Source: an uncultured Oleiphilaceae bacterium
Lineage (GTDB): Bacteria; Pseudomonadota; Gammaproteobacteria; Pseudomonadales; Oleiphilaceae
Length of the DNA stretch: 64,000 bases
Direction: 5' to 3'
NCBI GenBank assembly: GCA_913060665.1
Contig: CAJXUY010000010.1
Location: forward strand, 1-64,000
How positions within the stretch are numbered: the first letter of the stretch is position 1; every line of letters starts with the position of its first letter. The notes under the pieces were generated by a model. It was not told where the DNA came from. It was given only the letters and a program-made list of their open reading frames with translations, and made no database searches. Positions 37,736 through 46,580 of this stretch are shown one piece after another. A program made the position numbers and the translations under genes.

Positions 37736-38992
37736 ATGAATCAGCAGGCAGTAGAGAGTAATAACGATAGCAAAATGACTTTCGACATTAAAGCGGTACG
37801 GAAGTCTTTTCCTATTCTGGATCAGAATGTTAATGGCAAGCCCCTTATCTACTTAGATAACGCCGCCAGCGCCCAAAAGCCTGATACGGTCATTCAGTCT
37901 ATCAGCGATTACTACTGCCATGACAATTCCAACGTTCACCGTGGCGCTCATACATTAGGAGATAGAGCAACAGCTGCCTTTGAAGGTGCTCGTGAGACTG
38001 TTCGTCGGTTTATCAATGCGGCCAGTACCAAAGAAATTATCTGGACAGGCGGCACCACTGAGGCAATCAACTTGGTGGCAAGCGGCCTCACTGCGTCACT
38101 TAAAGCAGATGATGAAATTATTGTCAGCCGAATGGAGCACCATGCCAATATCGTCCCTTGGCAAATGCTGGCAGAGCGAACCGGTGCAATATTAAAAGTT
38201 ATAGAGATCAATGAAGCGGGAGAGCTGCAAGAAGGCGCATTTGATAAGCTACTGACCGAGCGAACTAAGATCGTGGCGGTCACACAGGTATCAAACGTAC
38301 TCGGCACCATTAACCCGGTAAAAGAGATCATAGACAAAGCCAAGGCAGCCGGTGCGATCACATTAATAGACGGCGCACAGGCAGTACCTCACTTTCTGGT
38401 GGATGTTCAAGCGTTAGACTGTGATTATTTTGTGTTCTCTTCTCATAAACTGTTCGGCCCTACCGGGATTGGCGTACTCTACGGTAAAGAAGATAGGCTA
38501 AACGCACTGCCTCCTTATCAGGGGGGCGGCGAAATGATTGAACGTGTAACGTTCGAAAAAACCACTTATAACGAGTTACCTTACAAGTTCGAGGCAGGAA
38601 CACCACCGATTAGTGAAGCAATTGGTCTGGCGAAAGCGATAGACTACTTCACGGTCTTCGATCGCCAATCAATAGAACTGCATGAAAACAATCTATTGAA
38701 TTACGCCAACTCAATGGTCAGTGACGTACCTGGTATGCGTATTATCGGAACGGCAGCAAGTAAAGTACCGGTTATGTCGTTTATGATCGATGGGCTTCAC
38801 CCAAGCGATATAGGCACACTGTTAGACCAGCAAGGTATCGCTATCCGCACCGGCCACCACTGCGCCATGCCACTCATGGATTTTTATGGTTTGCCAGGTA
38901 CCGCAAGAGCATCGTTTGCCTTCTACAACACCCAATCTGAAGTAGAAAAACTATTTGAATGTCTGCAAAAAATCCAGCGTCTGTTTACCTGA
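37736..38992 (+). CDS. sufS: Cysteine desulfurase SufS
   Basis: SufS is a PLP enzyme that takes sulfur from cysteine and passes it through SufE to SufB. The 418 residues show the group II features: NAASAQKP, HRGAHTLGDRAT, the PLP-Lys segment FSSHKLFGPTGIGVLYG, and the active Cys loop RTGHHCAMPLMDFYG. The enzyme fits family length. It is 6 bp after sufD, so they are co-translated, and SufE is encoded four genes later. Confidence 0.98.
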   Translation: MNQQAVESNNDSKMTFDIKAVRKSFPILDQNVNGKPLIYLDNAASAQKPDTVIQSISDYYCHDNSNVHRGAHTLGDRATAAFEGARETVRRFINAASTKEIIWTGGTTEAINLVASGLTASLKADDEIIVSRMEHHANIVPWQMLAERTGAILKVIEINEAGELQEGAFDKLLTERTKIVAVTQVSNVLGTINPVKEIIDKAKAAGAITLIDGAQAVPHFLVDVQALDCDYFVFSSHKLFGPTGIGVLYGKEDRLNALPPYQGGGEMIERVTFEKTTYNELPYKFEAGTPPISEAIGLAKAIDYFTVFDRQSIELHENNLLNYANSMVSDVPGMRIIGTAASKVPVMSFMIDGLHPSDIGTLLDQQGIAIRTGHHCAMPLMDFYGLPGTARASFAFYNTQSEVEKLFECLQKIQRLFT

Positions 38993-39043
38993 AACCATCT
39001 AGGTAAGGACACTCGCATATAGACGTTGAGTTGAGGAATGAGA

Positions 39044-39415
39044 ATGAGTACCGAACAATTTACACCCGATGTAAACATTACGATGTCAGACGCGGCTATC
39101 AAGCACATCCGTAAAGAAATTTCGAAAATACCAAACTGCCAAGGCATTCGACTAAGGCTTGAGACCAGTGGCTGCTCTGGCTATATGTACGAAACATCTC
39201 TTGTAAGCCAAGAAGAAGCACTGGAGCAGCAGGACAACGATCAGATTTTTACCCAAGCTAAAGACGTACAACTGTTTGTAAGTAAAAAACACTTACCCAT
39301 ATTAAATGGCACTGAGATTGATTATGTCACTCAAGGGTTAAACTCGGTACTCCATTTCAACAATCCTAACGCAACAGCTGAATGTGGCTGCGGCGAAAGC
39401 TTTTCTATCGTCTGA
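39044..39415 (+). CDS. sufA: A-type Fe-S carrier (SufA/IscA family)
   Basis: The 123-residue protein is an A-type carrier that receives clusters from the scaffold and hands them to targets. The three ligand cysteines lie in RLETSGCSGYMYE and near the end in ECGCGESFSIV. ATG 39044 is chosen because GAGG is 7-8 nt before it; ATG 39038 is too near. SufA is inferred from the operon position; the sequence alone would also allow IscA or ErpA. Confidence 0.9.
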   Translation: MSTEQFTPDVNITMSDAAIKHIRKEISKIPNCQGIRLRLETSGCSGYMYETSLVSQEEALEQQDNDQIFTQAKDVQLFVSKKHLPILNGTEIDYVTQGLNSVLHFNNPNATAECGCGESFSIV

Positions 39416-39427
39416 GGTTTCAATCTA

Positions 39428-39967
39428 ATGGAAAGAGAGGTTGTATTAACTAAGCGCGAATGTGAAGCTCGATTAGTACCTGCGGGTACTGAGATCATGA
39501 TTCCGAAAGATACATTCGTGACCATCACTCAGGCATTAGGGGGCACTTTTAGTGTTGCCGTTAACGGTAACCTGGCTCGAATTGAAGGAAAGGACGCCGA
39601 TGCACTGGGTAAAGAGATAAAGTTTGAGAATTTTGAGACGCCCGCAGACGGCACCATCAACGACAATCAGGTCTGGGAAGCACTAAGGCAGTGTTACGAC
39701 CCTGAAATACCGGTTAATGTAGTTGATCTTGGGCTTATCTATAGTTGCAAAGTCGAAAACAACACTGACAAAGGCAATGTGATCAATATCGACATGACCC
39801 TCACCTCCGCCGGTTGCGGTATGGGGCCGGTCATCGTCGATGATGTGAAAGCAAAAGTTGAACAAGTCCCTAATGTTGACCTTGTTATCGTAGACTTGGT
39901 TTTTGATCCGCCTTGGAGCAATGATATGCTAACGGACGAAGCGAAACTGGAGTTAGGGATGTTATAA
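39428..39967 (+). CDS. sufT: SufT-type Fe-S maturation factor (DUF59/MIP18 family)
   Basis: The 179-residue protein has an N-terminal extension with VPAGTEIMIPKDTFVTITQA and GTFSVAVNGNLARIEG. A DUF59 domain follows with CYDPEIPVNVVDLGLIY, TLTSAGCGMGPVIVDDV and FDPPWSNDML, as in SufT. SufT has a role in maturation of some Fe-S proteins. It lies 12 bp after sufA, and sufE follows 92 bp later. Confidence 0.92.
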   Translation: MEREVVLTKRECEARLVPAGTEIMIPKDTFVTITQALGGTFSVAVNGNLARIEGKDADALGKEIKFENFETPADGTINDNQVWEALRQCYDPEIPVNVVDLGLIYSCKVENNTDKGNVINIDMTLTSAGCGMGPVIVDDVKAKVEQVPNVDLVIVDLVFDPPWSNDMLTDEAKLELGML

Positions 39968-39985
39968 GCCACCTAAAAACATCCC

Positions 39986-40018
39986 CCCTGATTCCGCTTC
40001 GCTGCATCAAGGCTACAA
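39986..40018. repeat. Dispersed repeat unit CCCTGATT-ATCAAGGCTACAA
   Basis: The blocks CCCTGATT (39986) and ATCAAGGCTACAA (40006) flank a short GC-rich middle with CGCTTCG. They are the same two blocks as at 103-141, in the same orientation, here between sufT and sufE. The ATTC/AATC edges also resemble the stem at 11522-11560. It is probably a small intergenic repeat family. Confidence 0.5.
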
Positions 40019-40059
40019 TTTGAACCTGCATAGACTTAAAAAACTGGATTATTAATCAG

Positions 40060-40518
40060 ATGACTATCGATAAACACACTCAATTTACCCAGAATGATTT
40101 TGGTGGTTCGATCAACACAGATGAGATACTAGATACGTTTGAGTTTCTGGAAGACTGGGAAGAGCGATATGCCTACATTATAGATTTAGGCAAAAAACTC
40201 CCTGAGTTTCCAGAAAGTGAAAAAGTCGAAGCGAATTATGTTCATGGCTGTCAGAGCCAGGTTTGGCTGATTCACTACCTCGATAAAGCAAGCGGAAAGC
40301 TCTATTTATTGATAGACAGCGACGCACTGATTGTAAGAGGCCTAGCCGCTATCGTATTAGCCGCTATGAATGCTAAATCACCCAACGAACTACTGGCCGT
40401 AAATGTAGAAGAAATATTTGAAAAAATGGATCTAATACGTCATGTCAGCGCAACACGGGGCAACGGCTTGCGCTCAATGGTGAAAAAAGTTCAGGTGATT
40501 GCCGAACAACTGATATAA
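40060..40518 (+). CDS. sufE: Cysteine desulfuration protein SufE
   Basis: SufE accepts sulfur from SufS and delivers it to SufB. The 152 residues match the family: TFEFLEDWEERYAYIIDLGK, the active Cys in ANYVHGCQSQVWL, IVRGLAAIVLAAMN and the C-terminal SATRGNGLRSMV. It is the last gene of the suf cluster, 92 bp after sufT across a dispersed repeat. Confidence 0.97.
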   Translation: MTIDKHTQFTQNDFGGSINTDEILDTFEFLEDWEERYAYIIDLGKKLPEFPESEKVEANYVHGCQSQVWLIHYLDKASGKLYLLIDSDALIVRGLAAIVLAAMNAKSPNELLAVNVEEIFEKMDLIRHVSATRGNGLRSMVKKVQVIAEQLI

Positions 40519-40628
40519 ATTACGCGTCATTATATAGGCTGTGCTTGCGCACCATTTGCAAACCGTTGCGCAAACACACCCTATAACGTTCATCCCAATC
40601 GCCCTCCTCTGTTAATAAGATTGACTCC

Positions 40629-41846
40629 TCACCAAGCAATCAACAAATCATCTTGTTGAATATTCAACCGACCGCTATCAACCGAAATAGTCCCTGACGC
40701 AAATGATGGGTGTACTTGTGAAACAGTCAACGCCGCTTTTGCATTCGTCAACTCGGACCCTGCCAATAAATCAGAATCATAAAACCGATAGGTCCTATAC
40801 ACCGCTAACTGATCGCCTGGTCGAATACCGGTACTCGCCCCAGATGAGAAGTGAATAGTTTTCCCTTCAGCACGCGTTATTCTCGCCATAAATGGCTGGC
40901 AACGCATCGCACCGTTAACTTCCTGTGCAATATTATTGAGCAATCCAGCAACCGAGTGCCCATAAGCCGTTTCAGCAAAGGCTGGTGAGGCGAACCCTAC
41001 TTGATCATTGGGGTCTGCATCCCATATATCAGTTAACTCATAGTGTTTCTGAAACACAACTGAACCACTAAATCCATCATGAATAAACACCTCTACGGCA
41101 AAGCGTCGACTGCGATCAGCAACCCCCCAGTAACGCGTTGAAGACTTCCATATAGAGCTACCAAAAGCATCCTCGTCAACAACCGATAAGTCCCTAACAA
41201 TACCTGATACAACAAACTGCACATCCATTTGCTGTGCATATTTCACAACCTTAGTGAGGGTTCGCTGGCTAGTTTCAGTCGTCGGTGCATTGATGAGTTC
41301 ATCATACAGCTGGTATTGGCTAGATTCGTGTACAACCAGGTTATCAAGCCGAACTAATTGTTCTTTCAAAAAGCTTGGTAGCTTTCTATCTACATCGTAT
41401 AGCGCACCTAAATTTGCTTGCTGGGGCTTTTGCACCGAAAAGCCGAGTACCGCGATCTCTTTTTTATAACCATTCGCTTTATCGGCTGAGCACAACTGGG
41501 TTTCAATTTTAACCATGTCGGCATTGACCACCATACTCAACACATCGCCATCGATGGTTTCATTAACCACCACTACGCTTTTTGCTTTAGCATGCGTTGT
41601 GACCGTAATATCATCTTTGATTAGCGCACCGTTATTCATTTCTTGACTGCCCTCTATACTGGCACCAAGTCGCATCGCTGCTTGCTGTAACGCATCATCT
41701 CTGGCTTGCTTTCGCGCAAGTTCATATTGGCCACCAACGACATTCGCTCGGCCGGTCACCTGAACCCATTCGGCATTCGCTACTGGTGACAAGAGCATCC
41801 AATAAGCGATCAACAAAACAGAAGGCACTTTCGCCTTAGCCATCAT
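40629..41846 (-). CDS. flgT: Flagellar assembly protein FlgT
   Basis: The 405-residue protein has a signal peptide (residues 1-25, ending ANA) and the FlgT layout. The N-terminal domain has GRANVVGGQYELARKQARDD and LQQAAMRLGASIEG. A middle domain begins near IAVLGFSVQKPQQ, and a C-terminal domain has IHFSSGASTGIRPGDQL. FlgT builds the H-ring around the outer membrane flagellar rings and is needed for the sodium-driven motor in Vibrio. It lies 39 bp after flgP. The flgO gene is not here. Confidence 0.92.
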   Translation of the reverse strand: MMAKAKVPSVLLIAYWMLLSPVANAEWVQVTGRANVVGGQYELARKQARDDALQQAAMRLGASIEGSQEMNNGALIKDDITVTTHAKAKSVVVVNETIDGDVLSMVVNADMVKIETQLCSADKANGYKKEIAVLGFSVQKPQQANLGALYDVDRKLPSFLKEQLVRLDNLVVHESSQYQLYDELINAPTTETSQRTLTKVVKYAQQMDVQFVVSGIVRDLSVVDEDAFGSSIWKSSTRYWGVADRSRRFAVEVFIHDGFSGSVVFQKHYELTDIWDADPNDQVGFASPAFAETAYGHSVAGLLNNIAQEVNGAMRCQPFMARITRAEGKTIHFSSGASTGIRPGDQLAVYRTYRFYDSDLLAGSELTNAKAALTVSQVHPSFASGTISVDSGRLNIQQDDLLIAW

Positions 41847-41885
41847 ATATCATCCTCACAAAGCTTCTAAACGTTGAGTGCAGAA

Positions 41886-42434
41886 CTATTTCAAGTAGTA
41901 GAGACTATCATTCGACTTACTAGATACTTTTATATCACCGGTAGAATCATTACCATGGGGCAGAGGCAACCTGCAATCTTCGTTGTAACGGAAATGATTC
42001 ACATGAGATAAACATTCTCTAAAACGAGGCTCTAATAAAAGCTCAACCACCGTCTCAAACGTTCCCCCTTTATGCTCTGTTACCGTAATAACTTTAGCGC
42101 CGCGAATAACGCTATCGACCATGGTACGATAATTATCGTCCTGCAACACAAAGTCGCTAACCGTGGAGGAGCCAAATATTACGGTACCATAGACTCTTTC
42201 AGCTAATGTTCTATACGCGTCAAGCCGTGATGCCCTCATCGCCATTAATCGCTGTCGTTCTGACAAACGATCCTTCTCATTTTCGTAAGTACCATAACCA
42301 GAAACCCTTACCAAAATCGGGGGTAATGTCTCGTTAACATTACTCTCTTCCTGCTCGTCTTCAAACGTACCTGCACAAGATGATAAAAACCCAAGCAGCA
42401 CGACCATCAAGCTCAGCTTTGACAAATACTTCAT
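41886..42434 (-). CDS. flgP: Flagellar outer membrane lipoprotein FlgP (LPP20 family)
   Basis: The protein has a lipoprotein signal with lipobox LSSC (Cys20) and an LPP20 domain that includes VSGYGTYENEKDRLSERQRL and MRASRLDAYRTLAERVYG. FlgP with FlgT forms the H-ring basal structure of polar flagella in Vibrio-like bacteria. The 182 residues are near the family length, with a slightly longer polar tail. A degenerate sigma-54-like element is seen on the minus strand at 42540-42554 (TGGCAC with spacing to TTTC), but it lacks the G of the -12 GC pair. Confidence 0.9.
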   Translation of the reverse strand: MKYLSKLSLMVVLLGFLSSCAGTFEDEQEESNVNETLPPILVRVSGYGTYENEKDRLSERQRLMAMRASRLDAYRTLAERVYGTVIFGSSTVSDFVLQDDNYRTMVDSVIRGAKVITVTEHKGGTFETVVELLLEPRFRECLSHVNHFRYNEDCRLPLPHGNDSTGDIKVSSKSNDSLYYLK

Positions 42435-42813
42435 AAAAAACCTACCGTATACGTTGATGCCTGTTTGCTAACAAATCACCTTACGTCAACAAAATCTGAC
42501 AAAGCACTGGCGATTGCACTGAATTATTTAAGTTTACATGAAAAAGTCGTGCCACCTTTATCCAGCTGAATAAAGCTATTATCGGCAATTCACTGCCTAT
42601 CTTCCCCTCAAATGTCAGCTTTAGAGGTGATCTATTGCCACTCCCCCCTCCTCATTAGTCGTTACAAACAAACACACTTTGCCATGTCTAAATATGAAAT
42701 CTTCTCCTAAACTAAATTTATTATAGTCCGCTATTAAGCTCTCAGAAGCGGCTAGTCGGTGCGATATAATTCAACATCGCGATATTTAAATACCATGTAA
42801 GGACCCCTCCAAC
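42435..42813. other. Divergent intergenic region between flgP and TraF_2-type gene
   Basis: This 379-bp region has no gene. On the minus strand, 42540-42554 resembles a sigma-54 element for flgP-flgT, with one key base missing. On the plus strand TATAAT at 42765-42770 can serve as the -10 box of the outer membrane protein gene. AAGGA lies at 42799-42803. Confidence 0.45.
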
Positions 42814-44037
42814 ATGAAACAAAAACTACTGGCGCTTACTGTAGGATTAATTGTCGCCCAGAGCCAAACAATATCTGCAGCCCCTAACGCATTTCAGGAT
42901 GCTCGTTCATTTGCTATGGGCGGCACTGGTGTCGCCTCTTCAAGCCCCGCTAGCGCAAGTTTTCATAACCCTGCACTACTAGCAATCAAGCATGAAGAAA
43001 AGCATGATGGGTTCGGACTTATACTTCCATCAGTTAATATAAAGTATGCTGATGACGAAGAAGTAGTCGATCAAATCGATGATATTCAAAGTGAAATTGA
43101 TACCTTCAACTCAGCCGTTAATAGCGGCAACTCGACTGCTGTCCAAGCATCTGCCGCGAGATTAAGCAGCCAGTTCTCGAAATTGGATAACGACTCAGCT
43201 AGAGTAGAAGCAGGACTAGGAGCCGCATTAGTGATCCCCAACGAAACGTTTGCCGTTAGTGTCTTTCTAGACGGTTCAATAAAGGGCACAGTACGAGGCG
43301 ATATCAGTGGAAGTGATATCGCATATCTTGATGCCGTAGCAGCAGGCGCACCACCATCAGAAATAGATGAAACCACACTAACCTCCGAAGCTACTGCAAT
43401 CGTAGGTAGTATTCATGAGCTTGGCGTTAGCTTCGCCACTGCTTTCGAAATGAACGGAAATTCACTAACGGTTGGCGTTTCCCCAAAGTATGTGTCCTTA
43501 ACCACATACGAATACACGGCCAATGTGGCCTCATTTGATGACGATGACTTCGATGCTGATGATTACGAAACAGATGACAGTACATTCAATATGGACTTGG
43601 GTGTTGCCTATCAGTTTGGTGAAGATGGTCAGTGGATTACAGGTCTTAGCATTAGAAATGTTATTCCTACAGACCTGAAAACAAAATCGGGAATCAGCAT
43701 GGATATTGACCCTCAAGCGACAGTCGGCATTGCCTACACCCGTGACATTTTCACCCTCACAGGTGATCTCGACCTGACTGAGAATAAAGCCTTTGGTTTT
43801 GAAGACGACAATCAATTTGTATCCGTAGGTGGCGAGTTTGACCTGCTCGATATCGCTCAACTCAGACTAGGCGTTCGTCATAATTTCGGTAGCAGTAACG
43901 GTAGCGAAGGCATTGAAGAAAATAGCCAGTTAACCGCAGGCGTCGGTTTGTCTCCGTTTGGCGTACATATCGAGTTATCTGGCTTGATTAGTAGCACAGA
44001 ATACGGCGCGGGAGCGGAGCTAGGCTTCACATTCTAG
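42814..44037 (+). CDS. TraF_2-type outer membrane beta-barrel protein
   Basis: The 407-residue protein has a signal peptide (ending ISA) and the start APNAFQDARSFAMGGTGVAS, which is typical of the family annotated as conjugal transfer protein TraF_2 (PF13729-like). The rest is beta-strand rich with an acidic loop (about residues 240-255) and an aromatic C-terminal end GAELGFTF, as in outer membrane barrels. It resembles FadL in its GGTG, HNPA and barrel features. No conjugation genes are nearby; the family name is misleading and the substrate is unknown. Confidence 0.75.
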   Translation: MKQKLLALTVGLIVAQSQTISAAPNAFQDARSFAMGGTGVASSSPASASFHNPALLAIKHEEKHDGFGLILPSVNIKYADDEEVVDQIDDIQSEIDTFNSAVNSGNSTAVQASAARLSSQFSKLDNDSARVEAGLGAALVIPNETFAVSVFLDGSIKGTVRGDISGSDIAYLDAVAAGAPPSEIDETTLTSEATAIVGSIHELGVSFATAFEMNGNSLTVGVSPKYVSLTTYEYTANVASFDDDDFDADDYETDDSTFNMDLGVAYQFGEDGQWITGLSIRNVIPTDLKTKSGISMDIDPQATVGIAYTRDIFTLTGDLDLTENKAFGFEDDNQFVSVGGEFDLLDIAQLRLGVRHNFGSSNGSEGIEENSQLTAGVGLSPFGVHIELSGLISSTEYGAGAELGFTF

Positions 44038-44045
44038 TCGGTAAA

Positions 44046-44073
44046 AAGGTGTGAGGCTTTCAACGCACACCTT
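44046..44073 (+). terminator. Stem-loop after outer membrane protein gene
   Basis: AAGGTGTG (44046-44053) pairs with CACACCTT (44066-44073) around a 12-nt loop, 8 bp after the stop. A C/T-rich tract follows. It is a likely rho-independent terminator, though the T-run is broken. Confidence 0.55.
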
Positions 44074-44234
44074 CCTTCCTCTTCACTTAACGTAAGCGCC
44101 AACAGTCATCACAACACTCAAAAAACACTTCCCCGATCGATAATTCACTAAATTTCTCATTTCGAGTCATGAAAAATTAATAAAAATCACGTATCATTCC
44201 CGCCAGAATTTAATACTTCTTGAGGCACAAGGTA

Positions 44235-45500
44235 ATGTCGATCAAAAACGCTTTTTATGCACAGTCTGGTGGTGTAACTGCCGTTATCAATGCATCAGCC
44301 TGTGGTGTAATAGAAACCGCTAGAGCTAACAGCGATAAAATTGGTACCGTTTACGCAGGTCATAACGGAATTATCGGCGCTCTCAGAGAAGAGCTGATAG
44401 ATACCAGCCTCGAAACCAAAGAAGACATTGCAGCTCTTCGGTATACTCCTAGTGGCGCTTTTGGATCATGCCGTTACAAGCTCAAAAACTTCGAAGAAAA
44501 CAAACGCGAATACGAACGCCTCATCGCAGTATTTCAAGCTCATAACATTGGCTACTTTTTTTATAACGGTGGCGGAGACTCCCAAGATACCGCTTATAAA
44601 GTATCTCAGTTAAGCGAAAAAATGGGTTACCCCATCACTTGTATTGGTGTACCAAAGACGGTTGATAACGACCTGCCATTTACCGACAACTGCCCAGGCT
44701 TTGGCTCGGTTGCTAAATATGTGGCGATATCAACCCAAGAAGCCGCAATGGATGTCGCATCAATGTACGAGTCATCCACTAAAGTATTCATTCTAGAGGT
44801 AATGGGTCGCCACGCAGGCTGGATCGCTGCAGCAGGTGGGCTAGCCGGTAAAGATTCATCAGAAGCACCGCATATTATCCTGTTCCCTGAAGTAGCATTT
44901 GACCGTGAGAAGTTCCTTGCACGCGTTGACGAAAGTGTTAAGAAATACGGCTATTGTGTTGTGGTTGCCTCTGAAGGTGCTCAATATGAAGATGGTCGTT
45001 TCGTCGCAGACGCAGGCCAAAAAGATGCATTTGGCCACACTCAATTAGGTGGCGTTGCTCCGGCATTAGCCAATATCGTTAAACAGGCGCTAGGTTACAA
45101 GTATCACTGGGCAGTTGCAGACTACCTGCAACGTGCAGCGCGACATATTGCGTCTGCCACCGATGTAGATCAAGCTTATGCAATGGGTAAAGCAGCAGTT
45201 GAGTTTGCTCTTGAAGGCCGAAATGCAGTGATGCCTATTATTGTACGTGAATCAGGTGAGCACTATAAGTGGACAATTGGCGAAGCACCTCTAAGCCAAG
45301 TCGCCAACCAAGAAAAGAAAATGCCTATTCACTATATCACTGATGATGGGTTTGGCATTACAGAAGAGTGTCGTCGTTACTTGGAGCCACTGATTCGAGG
45401 CGAAGACTACCCTCCGTATCAGCACAATGGTTTACCAAAATACGTTAAGCTAAAAAACACACTGGCCGAGAGAAAACTCAGTACAGACTTTGATATTTAG
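44235..45500 (+). CDS. pfp: PPi-dependent 6-phosphofructokinase
   Basis: The enzyme phosphorylates fructose 6-phosphate with pyrophosphate. The 421 residues contain NGGGDSQDT and GVPKTVDNDLPFTDNCPGFG. The Lys in PKTVDND replaces the Gly of ATP-dependent enzymes and marks the PPi type. EVMGRHAGWIAAAGG and the rest of the substrate site are intact. It belongs to the short-chain PPi type found in several marine and methylotrophic gammaproteobacteria. ATG 44235 is the start, with GAGG about 9 nt upstream. A strong terminator follows. Confidence 0.92.
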   Translation: MSIKNAFYAQSGGVTAVINASACGVIETARANSDKIGTVYAGHNGIIGALREELIDTSLETKEDIAALRYTPSGAFGSCRYKLKNFEENKREYERLIAVFQAHNIGYFFYNGGGDSQDTAYKVSQLSEKMGYPITCIGVPKTVDNDLPFTDNCPGFGSVAKYVAISTQEAAMDVASMYESSTKVFILEVMGRHAGWIAAAGGLAGKDSSEAPHIILFPEVAFDREKFLARVDESVKKYGYCVVVASEGAQYEDGRFVADAGQKDAFGHTQLGGVAPALANIVKQALGYKYHWAVADYLQRAARHIASATDVDQAYAMGKAAVEFALEGRNAVMPIIVRESGEHYKWTIGEAPLSQVANQEKKMPIHYITDDGFGITEECRRYLEPLIRGEDYPPYQHNGLPKYVKLKNTLAERKLSTDFDI

Positions 45501-45514
45501 CACAGATATCAGTT

Positions 45515-45553
45515 AACCAAAAAGGGCGTCTCATTGAGCCGCCCTTTTTGGTT
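45515..45553 (+). terminator. Rho-independent terminator after pfp
   Basis: AACCAAAAAGGGCG (45515-45528) pairs with CGCCCTTTTTGGTT (45540-45553), a perfect 14-bp stem that contains its own A/T tracts. It lies 14 bp after the stop. The symmetry allows it to work in both directions, also for grxC on the other strand. Confidence 0.85.
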
Positions 45554-45633
45554 ACTGTGTCATATCACCTTGCAGGTCCATTAGGTTTTCACTGCGTTTA
45601 ACTATTGATTGACACTTTGACGGGGTTAATCTC

Positions 45634-45879
45634 TTATGTCAGTGAAAGTTCGGCGACATGCTGATCAAATTCAGTAAAACCGCCAATATACTCTTGACCA
45701 ATAAAAATCTGCGGTACCGTTTCGACCTTTTTGCCAACTGTTTTCTCTAAGTCAGCTTGGCTAATACCTTCTTCAAAAATATCGATATACTTATAATCAA
45801 ATTCTTTGATATCACAAAGCTGTTTAGCGCGCTGACAAAAACCACAACCTGGCTTACCAAAAATAGTCACTCTTTTCAT
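45634..45879 (-). CDS. grxC: Glutaredoxin GrxC
   Basis: The 81-residue thiol-disulfide oxidoreductase reduces disulfides with glutathione. Motifs are the redox site CGFC in GKPGCGFCQRAK, VETVPQIFIG with the cis-Pro, and YIGGFTEFD for glutathione binding. CGFC in place of CPYC is slightly unusual. ATG 45879 is chosen because GGAGA lies about 6 nt before it; an upstream TTG has no extra support. Confidence 0.93.
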   Translation of the reverse strand: MKRVTIFGKPGCGFCQRAKQLCDIKEFDYKYIDIFEEGISQADLEKTVGKKVETVPQIFIGQEYIGGFTEFDQHVAELSLT

Positions 45880-46580
45880 AGCATTCTCCAAACCCGTTAG
45901 TAGTGAGCTGATAATAGATCCAATGAAAACAGGATAAACAACACTTCAGAATAGAACCAATGAATAGTTTTTATCATAATGATAGAGAAAAACTAAACCG
46001 AACTTGCCGCACTAGCTATTTTGTAGCCCTAGCACAATAAGCGTTAACGGCTCATCAAGCTCAGAAAAGCCACCACTGAGTACTTTTACATAACAGTGTA
46101 CGCAGCTACCTAAGGCGCGATGTCCTGCGGCATACTGGCAGGACAATATCATGAAAGTTTAAGAATCGTAAAGGCTACCACAACCAGCAATACCAAAAAC
46201 CGATATTTCAGTAACGTATTTAAGCCTGACCCCGTATTCCCTCACGGGCGTTTATACCGCGAGATGGTACTGGAAATAATGCATGAAAAAGCCTTTAAGC
46301 AACTCAAAATAGGCCCTTCTAATGCTATTCAGGTTAAAACAGATAATATTCCATTCGCACTGATAATGAGCAAATAGAGAGGTTAAATCATTATTTTTTT
46401 TGCTATAATACCACCTAGAATACCTCTAATAACCATATTAAAGCGCACCACTAATATTGATTATTAATACCCAAAGACATGAGAGAACAATAAATAAAGC
46501 TCATCAATAACATCTCATTTGTCCTGTAGTTAATCGATTGTTGGTACTCACTTATTCCACATAAACACTGAGATTTAACC
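45880..46580. other. Region of 700 bp with no confident gene
   Basis: Two weak frames exist. On the plus strand 46120-46377 encodes 85 residues with no ribosome binding site and no recognised family. On the minus strand 46012-46152 encodes 46 residues with SCVHC and a hydrophobic end; it reads like the tail of a real protein but has no clear start. They overlap, so at most one is real. The region looks like decayed coding sequence. The last 200 bp are AT-rich and contain the ompA leader. Confidence 0.4.

Noticed and set aside
42540-42554. Sigma-54 promoter for flgP-flgT
   Set aside because: The -24 part is good but the -12 GC pair is broken, so it was not listed as a feature on its own.
46012-46377. 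Two overlapping small frames, 46 residues on the minus strand and 85 on the plus strand
   Set aside because: Neither has a ribosome binding site or a recognised family. They overlap, so they are mentioned only as part of a decayed region.
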